DNA of 16,273 nt from JAMLIN01 sp041676645 (lineage in GTDB: Bacteria; Pseudomonadota; Gammaproteobacteria; Burkholderiales; Burkholderiaceae_E), in assembly GCA_041676645.1 (NCBI GenBank), contig JBAYRO010000072.1, forward strand, positions 1 through 16,273, read 5' to 3'. The notes beneath the pieces were generated by a model. That model was not told the origin of the DNA. It made no database searches and worked only from the letters and a program-made list of their open reading frames with translations. Positions 1 to 6,600 of the stretch are shown here, in pieces (position 1 is the first letter of the stretch; each line of letters starts with the position of its first letter). Made by a program: the position numbers and the translations under genes.

Positions 1-603
1 CTTCACGTAGGAGGTCACGGTATGGTCGTCGACCACCATGCTTGCCTCGCGCATCAGCGCATCGCGATCCTTGACGTGGCCGGGATGGCGGGCGAGCGCA
101 TGCAGCATCCAGAACTCGGTGACGGTGAGCTGCACCGGCGTGCCGTCCCAGCTCGCCTCGAAGCGCTGGAGGTTGAGCCGCAGCGGGCCGCGTTCGATGA
201 CGTCCTCGGCGGTGTTCGCCTGCGCGGCCAGGTCGGCGCGACGGAACAGCGCCGTGACCCTGGCGAGCAGGTGCGGCAGGCTGACGTTCTTGGTGACGTA
301 GTCGTCGGCGCCCAGGCGCAGTCCGGAAACGATGTCGATCTCGGAATCGCGCGCCGAAAGGATCAGGATCGGCAGGCCGGGCGCCCGGCTGCGCAGCCAG
401 CGACAGAGCTCGAAGCCGCCCTCGGGCTCGTCGCCCAGGCCAATGTCGACGATGGCGAGATCCGGGAGCCGGCCGTCGAGGCCCTGCTGGGCGGATTCCC
501 GGTCGGGATAGGTGGTGACCTCGAAACCGTGGCGCGTCAGCGCATCGCGCAGGTTGTCGCTGATCGACGGCTCGTCTTCGATGATCGCAATGCGTCTTGC
601 CAT
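1..603 (-). CDS. pdsR: OmpR-family response regulator, PdsR-like (dedicated sortase system), 3' partial
   Basis: This is a two-component DNA-binding regulator; 201 residues are visible and the C-terminal end lies beyond the left edge. The receiver domain covers about residues 4-122. It has the acidic cluster E9-D10-E11, the phospho-acceptor D53 in IVDIGLGDEPEGG, the Ser/Thr switch at S83 (ILSAR) and Lys105. The residue after Lys105 is Asn (TKNVSLPHL), where most OmpR-type receivers have Pro. A winged-helix Trans_reg_C domain begins near residue 137 (LTVTEFWMLHALARHPG, about 159-175). The D-x-GLG...GGFELC and TKNVSLPHLLAR segments are what I associate with PdsR, the regulator paired with the proteobacterial dedicated sortase system (TIGR03787, from memory). 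The divergent VIT/VWA gene supports this. The start is the ATG at 603-601; no clear Shine-Dalgarno is seen. The cognate kinase would be expected to the left, outside the window. Family membership is near certain; the PdsR subtype is likely. Confidence 0.9.
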   Translation of the reverse strand, partial: MARRIAIIEDEPSISDNLRDALTRHGFEVTTYPDRESAQQGLDGRLPDLAIVDIGLGDEPEGGFELCRWLRSRAPGLPILILSARDSEIDIVSGLRLGADDYVTKNVSLPHLLARVTALFRRADLAAQANTAEDVIERGPLRLNLQRFEASWDGTPVQLTVTEFWMLHALARHPGHVKDRDALMREASMVVDDHTVTSYVK

Positions 604-783
604 CCGACGAGGGTACCGCATGGACGGCCGGGCACGACAGACGAACGGCAGGCGCCGATTTCGTGCCTCGCCGTTGCCACATTCGATCACTTCTCTGCCC
701 GTCGTGGTCCCGGCCGGGCCTTGCCCGGAACGTCGAATGCTGCCATGGACAGTGCGACGAAACCGCGGGGTACGGGGATGGGA
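604..783. promoter_or_regulatory. Divergent intergenic region between pdsR-like gene and VIT/VWA gene
   Basis: About 180 bases separate the two divergent starts and must hold both promoters. I found no convincing -35/-10 pair and no obvious direct-repeat operator by eye. The plus-strand frame of the VIT/VWA gene stays open through this region and back over the regulator, but that reading is antisense to a real gene and is not believed. If the regulator controls the surface protein, as expected for a dedicated system, its binding site should lie here. Confidence 0.35.
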
Positions 784-3039
784 ATGCCGAAAGCCGAAGG
801 GCAGGACACGACGGGCATGGCCGGGACGATGACGGGCGAACTGCTCGGCGCCGGCGAGTCCGAAGGACGGGTCCGCCATCCGGGCGCCTGGCTGGAATGG
901 CTGATGCTGGTCGGCTATGCCGCCGCGACGGCCATCGCGATCGGTTGCGCCCTCGGAATCGTGGTCGCGCTGACCGCATCGGCCGCCATGGCCTCGCCCG
1001 CCGCGGGCGGCGCTGAAGGCCCACGTTCGGCGAGCCGGGGCGTCGACAGCCAGAGCCTGCTGGCCGACCTGCCCCGGATCATGCAACTCGACGAAGCGGA
1101 AGGCGCCGGACTGCTGCTCGACACCAGCACGGGGCTCGTCGTGGCTCCGGTACAGGCCACCAGTGCGCGGATGAAGGTCACCGGCAGCGCGGTCCGCGGC
1201 ACCGTCACCCAGCGCTTCACCAACCCGAGCGACGACTGGCTCGAAGGCGTGTTCGTCTTCCCGCTGCCCGACGATGGCGCGGTCGACCATGTGCGGATGC
1301 GGGTGGGCGACCGCGCCATCGAAGGCCGGATCGTGGAGCGGGGCGAAGCGCGCGAACACTACGAGCGCGCCAAGGCGCAGGGCCGGCAGAGCTCGCTCGT
1401 CGAGCAGCAGCGGCCGAACCTGTTCACCACCCGGGTGGCGAACATCGCGCCCTGGTCGACGATCGAGATCAGCATCGAATACCAGCAGGCGCTCGCCTTG
1501 CGCGATGGCGCCTGGCGGCTGCGCTTTCCGGCGCTGTTCATGCCGCGGCAGGCCATCGGCGACGCCGCCGATATCAGCGCGCTGCAGCGGCCGACGACAC
1601 CGCCCGCGGTGTCGATGCTCGTGGACATCGACGCCGGCATGCCGATCTCGCGGCCGGTATCGGGCTCGCATGAGGTGCTGGTGATCGAGGACCGCGCCAT
1701 CGGCGACCCGGCATCCGCGAGCGAGTCCGAAACCGGCGATCGCTACCAGGTCACCCTCAAGCCCGGCCACGCACTGCCCGAGCGCGACTTCGAGCTCGAG
1801 TGGCAGCCCCTGGCCGGCCATTCGCCGGCGGCGATGCTGCCGATCGAGAAGCATGGCGACAACTGGTACGCGATGCTCATGCTCAATCCGCCGGCCTCCC
1901 TGGCCAGCCCCGTCGCCCCGGCGCCCCGCGAGATCGCTTTCGTCGTCGATACTTCCGCGTCGATGGCCGGCGCGCCGCTCGAGCAGGCGCGCGCCGCCCT
2001 GCGCTTCGGGCTGGAGCGGCTGCGCGCCGGCGACCGCTTCAACCTGCTGGGCTTCGGCGATCGCCACCAGGCCCTGTTCGACGAACCCCGCGCCTACAAC
2101 GCCAGCACCGCCCGCCAGGCGCGCGCCTGGATCGCACGGCTTGCCGCCGGCGGCGACAGCCGCAACCTCAGCGCGCTCGAACAGGCATTCGCGACGCCAC
2201 TGCGCGATGGTGTCGACCATCTGGTCGTGTTCATCAGCGACGGCGATATCGACCAGGAGGACGAGTTGCTGCAGGTAATCGACGCCGGCACCGGCGCGCA
2301 GCGCCTGTTCACCGTCGGCGTGGGCACGGCATCGAACAGCTGGGTGATGGGCAAGGCGGCCGAGGCCGGCCGCGGCACCTTCGCCCGGATCGCCCGGACC
2401 GGCGAAGTCGAACGGCGCATGGCCGCGCTCTTCGCCAAGCTGGGCCGTCCGCTGGTGACCGGCATCGAGATCGCGTTCGATGGCGCCCAGCCGCTGGATC
2501 CCCTGCCCTCGACCCATGAGTTGCATGCCGGCGAACCCCTGATCGTGCGCGCGCGCTTCGCCCGGCGTCCGGCGGGCGCCACCGTCGCGGGCTGGCTCGG
2601 CGACACCCGCTGGGAAGGCCGGGCGAGCGCCCGCGTCACCGAAGGCACGGGCCTGCATGTGCTCTGGGCGCGCAATCGCATCGAATCACTCCAGGACCGG
2701 CTGCGCTTCGCGGGCGGCTCCGACACCGAGCAGGAACGGCTGCGCGACGAGATCCGGGCGCTGGGCATGGCGCATCATCTCGTCACGCCCTACACCAGCC
2801 TCGTCGCGATCGACCAGGCGCCGGTACGCGAGGCGATGTCCTCGCACCCGCGGGCCGCGCCGGAGCAGACGCGCCCCAGCGCCGGATGGGAGCACATCGC
2901 CGCGCTCGCGCCGGGCCAGATGGCGAAGGCTGCCGCAGCCGGCCGGGAGATCGCGATCGGCCTGGGGATCCTGCTGCTCGCGCTCGGGCTGCTCAGCATC
3001 GGCGCGATCCGCCCGACGCCAACGGCCCGGGGAAGCTAG
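784..3039 (+). CDS. VIT and VWA domain protein, marine proteobacterial sortase-target type, lacking a visible LPXTG
   Basis: This is a predicted secreted or envelope-anchored adhesion-like protein of 751 residues from this start. A hydrophobic signal segment (LEWLMLVGYAAATAIAIG onward) covers about residues 37-70 and ends near AMAS. A VIT domain (vault / inter-alpha-trypsin type) covers about 109-238, including the family-typical VTQRFTNPSDDWLEGVFVFPLP. A von Willebrand A domain covers about 380-540, with a MIDAS motif D389-T-S-A-S and a later FISDGD. A C-terminal helix (EIAIGLGILLLALGLLSIG) lies near 723-743, followed by RPTPTARGS. The combination matches the proteobacterial dedicated sortase target family (TIGR03788, from memory). 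However, no LPXTG-like motif precedes the last helix in this frame or the other two, and no sortase gene follows. The start is uncertain: ATG 784 has GGGGA six bases upstream, while ATG 745, 778 and 817 are alternatives. VIT/VWA identity is sure; the sortase link is inferred. Confidence 0.88.
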   Translation: MPKAEGQDTTGMAGTMTGELLGAGESEGRVRHPGAWLEWLMLVGYAAATAIAIGCALGIVVALTASAAMASPAAGGAEGPRSASRGVDSQSLLADLPRIMQLDEAEGAGLLLDTSTGLVVAPVQATSARMKVTGSAVRGTVTQRFTNPSDDWLEGVFVFPLPDDGAVDHVRMRVGDRAIEGRIVERGEAREHYERAKAQGRQSSLVEQQRPNLFTTRVANIAPWSTIEISIEYQQALALRDGAWRLRFPALFMPRQAIGDAADISALQRPTTPPAVSMLVDIDAGMPISRPVSGSHEVLVIEDRAIGDPASASESETGDRYQVTLKPGHALPERDFELEWQPLAGHSPAAMLPIEKHGDNWYAMLMLNPPASLASPVAPAPREIAFVVDTSASMAGAPLEQARAALRFGLERLRAGDRFNLLGFGDRHQALFDEPRAYNASTARQARAWIARLAAGGDSRNLSALEQAFATPLRDGVDHLVVFISDGDIDQEDELLQVIDAGTGAQRLFTVGVGTASNSWVMGKAAEAGRGTFARIARTGEVERRMAALFAKLGRPLVTGIEIAFDGAQPLDPLPSTHELHAGEPLIVRARFARRPAGATVAGWLGDTRWEGRASARVTEGTGLHVLWARNRIESLQDRLRFAGGSDTEQERLRDEIRALGMAHHLVTPYTSLVAIDQAPVREAMSSHPRAAPEQTRPSAGWEHIAALAPGQMAKAAAAGREIAIGLGILLLALGLLSIGAIRPTPTARGS

Positions 3040-3115
3040 CAGCGCAGAACCGTCTCCGCCATCACGCGGCGGCCCGGCGAGCCGCCCTCCGAGCGGGCCC
3101 CGCCTGTCCACGCTC

Positions 3116-3133
3116 CCGAAAACGGGCTTTCGG
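3116..3133 (+). terminator. Possible weak terminator hairpin after the VIT/VWA gene
   Basis: CCGAAA (3116-3121) pairs exactly with TTTCGG (3128-3133) around a six-base loop, 77 bases after the stop codon. There is no downstream T-run, so intrinsic termination would be weak. A second GC-rich hairpin, GGCGGC/GCCGCC at 3068-3086, lies upstream. Confidence 0.25.
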
Positions 3134-3175
3134 AACGCCTCGCGGCGATGCATGCCCGACCGGGTCCGAGTTCGC

Positions 3176-3189
3176 TTGCGCTAGATCAA
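3176..3189 (+). promoter_or_regulatory. FNR/Dnr-type binding site upstream of nirS
   Basis: The 14-mer TTGCGCTAGATCAA fits the anaerobic regulator box TTGAT-N4-ATCAA. The right half is perfect and the left half keeps TTG, with the four-base spacer intact. Its centre lies about 103 bases before the nirS ATG. nirS genes are commonly switched on by FNR/Dnr-family activators under low oxygen and nitric oxide, so the position makes biological sense. No clear -10 was identified downstream. Confidence 0.6.
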
Positions 3190-3285
3190 TGTCGCTCGCT
3201 GCACCGCAGCGTAGCCTGATCCCGCAGTCCCCACCGGCACCTCGGAGCGGCGCCGGCAGGTAATCCGATCAATGGAGCTGACGTG

Positions 3286-5019
3286 ATGACGACAACGAGA
3301 CAGCACACCACCCTCGGCGCGATCGCGCTGGCGGTATTCGCCATGTGCGCCACCTATTCCACGAGCCAGGCGCAGCAGGCGCCCGCCGACCCCGTGGCGC
3401 AGCAATACCAGCAGGCGGACGGTTCGCCGCTGGCCGGGGCCGAAATGGTCCAGAGCATCCATCCGAAAGCCCCGCCGATGACGACGGCGGAATTCGAGCA
3501 AGCCCGCCAGATGTATTTCGAGCGCTGCGCCGGCTGCCACGGCGTGCTGCGCAAGGGCGCCACCGGCAAGCCGCTGACACCGGACATCACCATCGAGCGC
3601 GGCACCCAGATCCTCAAGACCTTCATCCACTACGGCTCGCCCGCGGGCATGCCGAACTGGGGCACCTCCGGCGACATGAGCGAAGCCGAGGTCGACATCA
3701 TGGCGCGCTACATCCAGCATGAGCCGCCGACCCCGCCGGAGTGGGGCCTGGCCGACATGAAGGAGACCTGGAAGGTCATCGTCCCGCCCGACCAGCGTCC
3801 GACCAAGAAGATGAACGACTGGGACATCGAGAACATCTTCTCGGTCACCCTGCGCGACAGCGGCGAGATCGCCCTGATCGACGGCGCCTCGAAGGAGATC
3901 ATCAACATCATCACGACCGGCTATGCGGTGCACATCACGCGCACCTCGGCATCCGGTCGCTACCTGCTGGTGATCGGCCGCGATGCGCGCGTCAACCTGA
4001 TCGACCTCTGGATGGAGAAGCCCGACAACGTCGCCGAGATCCGCGTCGGACTCGAGGCGCGTTCGGTCGAAACCTCGAAGGCAGCGGGCTATGCCGACAA
4101 GTACGCGATCGCCGGCAACTACTGGCCACCGCAGTACGTGATCATGGACGGCGACACCCTGGAGCCGCTGAAGATCCAGGCCACGCGCGGCATGACGGTC
4201 GACACCCAGGAGTACCATCCCGAGCCGCGGGTCGCCGCGATCGTGGCCAGCCACTCGAAGCCGGAGTTCATCATCAACGTGAAGGAGACCGGCAAGATCC
4301 TGCTGGTCGACTACACGGACCTGCAGGCCCTGAAGACCACCGAGATCGAAGCGGCGCGCTTCCTGCACGACGGCGGCTGGGACGCCAGCGGACGCTACTT
4401 TCTCGTGGCCGCCAACGAATCCGACAAGATCGCGGTGGTCGACAGCGAGGAAGGCAAGCTGCAGGCGCTGATCGATGTCGGCCGCATCCCGCACCCGGGT
4501 CGCGGCGCCAACTTCGTCCATCCGAAGTTCGGTCCCGTCTGGGCGACCGGCCACCTCGGCGATGAATCGATCGCGCTGATCGGCACCGACCCGGAGAAGC
4601 ATTCCGACCAGGCCTGGACGGTGGTCCAGTCGCTGGAGGCGCAGGGCGGCGGCAACCTGTTCATCAAGACCCATCCGAAATCGCGCAACCTCTGGGTCGA
4701 CACCCCGCTCAACCCGGATCCGGCGATCGCGCAATCGATCGCGGTGTTCGACATCGACAACCTCGACAAGCCCTACGAGGTGCTGCCGATCGGCGAATGG
4801 GCCGGCGTTGCCGACGGTGCCAAGCGGATCACCCAGCCCGAGTACAACAAGGCGGGCGACGAAGTCTGGTTCTCGGTCTGGAGCGCCAAGAACCAGGAGT
4901 CCGCGATCGTGGTGGTCGATGACAAGACCCGCAAGCTCAAGGCGGTGATCAAGGACAAGCGCCTGATCACCCCGACGGGCAAGTTCAACGTCTACAACAC
5001 CCAGAACGACGTTTACTGA
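3286..5019 (+). CDS. nirS: Cytochrome cd1 nitrite reductase (nitrite to nitric oxide)
   Basis: This is the periplasmic respiratory nitrite reductase of denitrification, which reduces nitrite to NO using haem c and haem d1. The product is 577 residues, near the family norm. A signal peptide covers about residues 1-29 (LGAIALAVFAMCATYSTSQA). The N-terminal cytochrome c domain has CAGCH at 81-85 and the GMPNW segment, with Met122 as the likely axial ligand. The remainder is the eight-bladed d1 propeller, from about residue 170 to the end. It keeps the two active-site histidines by alignment to known enzymes: His323 in VASHSKPEF and His361 in FLHDGG. The C-terminus TPTGKFNVYNTQNDVY is typical. 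The ATG at 3286 is preferred over GTG 3283 because GGAG at 3274-3277 is spaced eight bases from it. No nirC/F/D/L/G/H/J/E/N genes adjoin it, so maturation must be encoded elsewhere. An FNR-type box lies upstream and a strong palindrome follows the stop. Confidence 0.97.
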   Translation: MTTTRQHTTLGAIALAVFAMCATYSTSQAQQAPADPVAQQYQQADGSPLAGAEMVQSIHPKAPPMTTAEFEQARQMYFERCAGCHGVLRKGATGKPLTPDITIERGTQILKTFIHYGSPAGMPNWGTSGDMSEAEVDIMARYIQHEPPTPPEWGLADMKETWKVIVPPDQRPTKKMNDWDIENIFSVTLRDSGEIALIDGASKEIINIITTGYAVHITRTSASGRYLLVIGRDARVNLIDLWMEKPDNVAEIRVGLEARSVETSKAAGYADKYAIAGNYWPPQYVIMDGDTLEPLKIQATRGMTVDTQEYHPEPRVAAIVASHSKPEFIINVKETGKILLVDYTDLQALKTTEIEAARFLHDGGWDASGRYFLVAANESDKIAVVDSEEGKLQALIDVGRIPHPGRGANFVHPKFGPVWATGHLGDESIALIGTDPEKHSDQAWTVVQSLEAQGGGNLFIKTHPKSRNLWVDTPLNPDPAIAQSIAVFDIDNLDKPYEVLPIGEWAGVADGAKRITQPEYNKAGDEVWFSVWSAKNQESAIVVVDDKTRKLKAVIKDKRLITPTGKFNVYNTQNDVY

Positions 5020-5031
5020 GCAGGACCTGCA

Positions 5032-5084
5032 GAAAAAGGGGTCAGACTCCATTTCGTCCCGAAATGGAGTCTGACCCCTTTTTC
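5032..5084. repeat. Palindromic repeat element, copy 1 (likely nirS terminator)
   Basis: This is a perfect inverted repeat of 25 bp per arm (5032-5056 and 5060-5084) with a three-base loop. Each arm contains the core GGGGTCAGACTCCATTT shared with the other copies. The outer ends are A5 and T5 tracts, so the transcript forms a long GC-containing stem ending in U5 in either direction. It begins 12 bases after the nirS stop and ends 52 bases before the next gene. It is probably a mobile REP/MITE-type element doubling as a bidirectional terminator. Confidence 0.9.
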
Positions 5085-5136
5085 GATTTTCGCGCGGCAC
5101 AATAGACAACGCACGAGAAAACCCCGGGGGACAGGC

Positions 5137-5931
5137 ATGGAACAAACCGACACGATGCAGGGCACCGACTGGGCCGCGCTCACCGCCGAGCTCGAGCAAC
5201 TGCTCAAGCTGCGCAGCATCCCGATCGGGATGAAGCTCTTCGAGACCGTCGAGGCCATGGAAGCGGTACCGAAGATCCGCCGGCCCGATGCGATCCATAC
5301 CACCGACCAGATCGTGGCCCAGGCCGCCCGGCTCGGGCGCACCATCGGGATCACCGGCGACGACCTCGTGGGCGCGCAGTGCCGCGCCGTCATCGGACTC
5401 GGCACACAGGATGCCACCTGGCGCAGCGGCCAGTCGATGGTCGGAGTCTGGTACGCGACGCCGGCCGACGCCAGCGCCCACCAGGCGGCGATGCATGTCG
5501 TCCCGGAAGGTCGCTATGCCGGACTGGCCGTCTCGCCGCTGGCCTCGGGCCGGCTCGACCCGCCCGACATCGCGATGTTCTACGCCACGCCGGGCGCGAT
5601 GATGTATTTCATCAACGGCCTGCAATGGTCCGGCTACAAGCGCTTCGACTGGAGTGTGGTGGGCGAATCGTCCTGCGCCGACTCATGGGGCCGCGCACTG
5701 TCGACCCGTACACCGAGCCTGTCGATCCCCTGCTTCGCCGAGCGCCGCTACGGCGGCGTGCTCGACGAGGAGATGCTGATGGCGCTGCCGCCGACGGACA
5801 TCCCGAAGGCGATCGCCGGCATGCGGGCGCTGGCGAAGAACGGCTTGCGCTACCCGTTCCCGCAATACGGCATCGGCCAGGATGTGCGGGCGGGCATGGC
5901 GGTGAGCTATCCGGGGCGCGCGAAGCCCTGA
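5137..5931 (+). CDS. DUF169 family protein
   Basis: The product is a soluble 264-residue protein with no signal peptide or membrane helix. The N-terminal helix (WAALTAELEQLLKLRSIPIG, about 12-31) and the block GDDLVGAQCRAVIGLG (about 75-90) are typical of DUF169 (COG2043), a widespread family of unknown biochemical role often found in anaerobes and methanogens. Cys82, Cys180 and Cys199 are candidates for metal or redox chemistry; Cys82 sits in the most characteristic block. The ATG at 5137 follows a GGGGGA run about six bases upstream. The gene stands alone between two palindromic repeats and shares a strand with nirS. The nirS neighbourhood hints at anaerobic metabolism, but transcription is probably separate because of the intervening hairpin. 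Confidence 0.85.
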   Translation: MEQTDTMQGTDWAALTAELEQLLKLRSIPIGMKLFETVEAMEAVPKIRRPDAIHTTDQIVAQAARLGRTIGITGDDLVGAQCRAVIGLGTQDATWRSGQSMVGVWYATPADASAHQAAMHVVPEGRYAGLAVSPLASGRLDPPDIAMFYATPGAMMYFINGLQWSGYKRFDWSVVGESSCADSWGRALSTRTPSLSIPCFAERRYGGVLDEEMLMALPPTDIPKAIAGMRALAKNGLRYPFPQYGIGQDVRAGMAVSYPGRAKP

Positions 5932-6018
5932 GGCGGGCGGCGCCACGTGCCTGGGTTCCGGACGGCGCCGCGGCGGGTGGGCGGCGTCGCGTGCTCATCC
6001 GGGGCGGTCGGCTTCAGC

Positions 6019-6076
6019 CGGGAAAATGGGGTCAGACTCCATTTCCCAGGAAATGGAGTCTGACCCCATTTTCCCG
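6019..6076. repeat. Palindromic repeat element, copy 2
   Basis: This is a perfect inverted repeat of 28 bp per arm (6019-6046 and 6049-6076) separated by two bases. It carries the same core as copy 1, but the flanks extend as CGGGAAAAT rather than GAAAAA. The differences from copy 1 are matched on both arms. It sits between two convergent genes, the DUF169 gene ending at 5931 and the minus-strand DUF454 gene ending at 6118. It could therefore terminate both. Confidence 0.9.
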
Positions 6077-6117
6077 CCCGCCACCGCTGAGCGAAGCGCC
6101 GCGAACGCAGCCGAAAA

Positions 6118-6540
6118 TCAGTGGTCGTCGGAACCCACCGACGGAGGCGGCGACGTCACGAGCACCACCGCCGGATCGGGGCGCGTCGCGATGAACAGGG
6201 CCGAGCAGGCGAGGAAGGTCAGGACCATGGCGAGCACGAGCAGGCGCTCGTGCAGGACCAGGCTGCAGATCACGACACTGCAGGCCAGCCCGATATAGGC
6301 GGCGTGCTTGGCGCGCCGGGGGATCGCGCCCTGCTCTTCCCAGGTGCGCAGGGAATGGCCGTACACCGGGTGGGCGAGCAGGCGGGCGCGCCATGCCGGA
6401 TTGCCCTTGCCGAAGGCCCATACGGCAACCAGCCAGAACGGCACGGTCGGCATCACCGGGACGATGATCCCGATCATGCCGAGCATGAAGAACAGCAGGC
6501 CGATGGCGCGCCAGAGGAGAATCAGCGCGGTTTGCGTCAT
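6118..6540 (-). CDS. DUF454 (YbaN-like) small membrane protein
   Basis: This is an inner-membrane protein of 140 residues, close to E. coli YbaN (about 125). The N-terminal helix with the family signature LLFFMLGMIGIIVPVMPTVPFWLVAVWAF spans about residues 12-42. It is followed by the cytosolic block HPVYGHSLRTWEEQGAIPRRAKHAAYIG and two further hydrophobic helices (about 85-120). The ATG at 6540-6538 was chosen because it places the first helix as in YbaN; ATG at 6552 and 6600 are in-frame alternatives. Its function is unknown. DUF454 genes are frequently seen near haem- or iron-related genes, and here the gene is downstream of, and on the same strand as, the iron gene string. The gap to DUF1513 is 60 bases, so it could be the last cistron. 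Confidence 0.88.
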   Translation of the reverse strand: MTQTALILLWRAIGLLFFMLGMIGIIVPVMPTVPFWLVAVWAFGKGNPAWRARLLAHPVYGHSLRTWEEQGAIPRRAKHAAYIGLACSVVICSLVLHERLLVLAMVLTFLACSALFIATRPDPAVVLVTSPPPSVGSDDH

Positions 6541-6600
6541 GGCGTCAATCATAGCGCCAGCGGCCGTTGCTGGCAGCATTTTCCCTGCCGGCGTGCCCAT

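Noticed and set aside
22..783. N-terminal extension of the VIT/VWA frame back to position 22
   Set aside because: It is antisense to the response regulator over 22-603, and the true signal peptide begins only near 850-900.
3181..5625. A minus-strand open frame of about 814 codons opposite nirS and DUF169
   Set aside because: It is an antisense shadow of two well-supported genes and crosses a perfect palindrome. Its composition (Arg/Asp/Val/Leu/His) is typical of reverse-strand reading.
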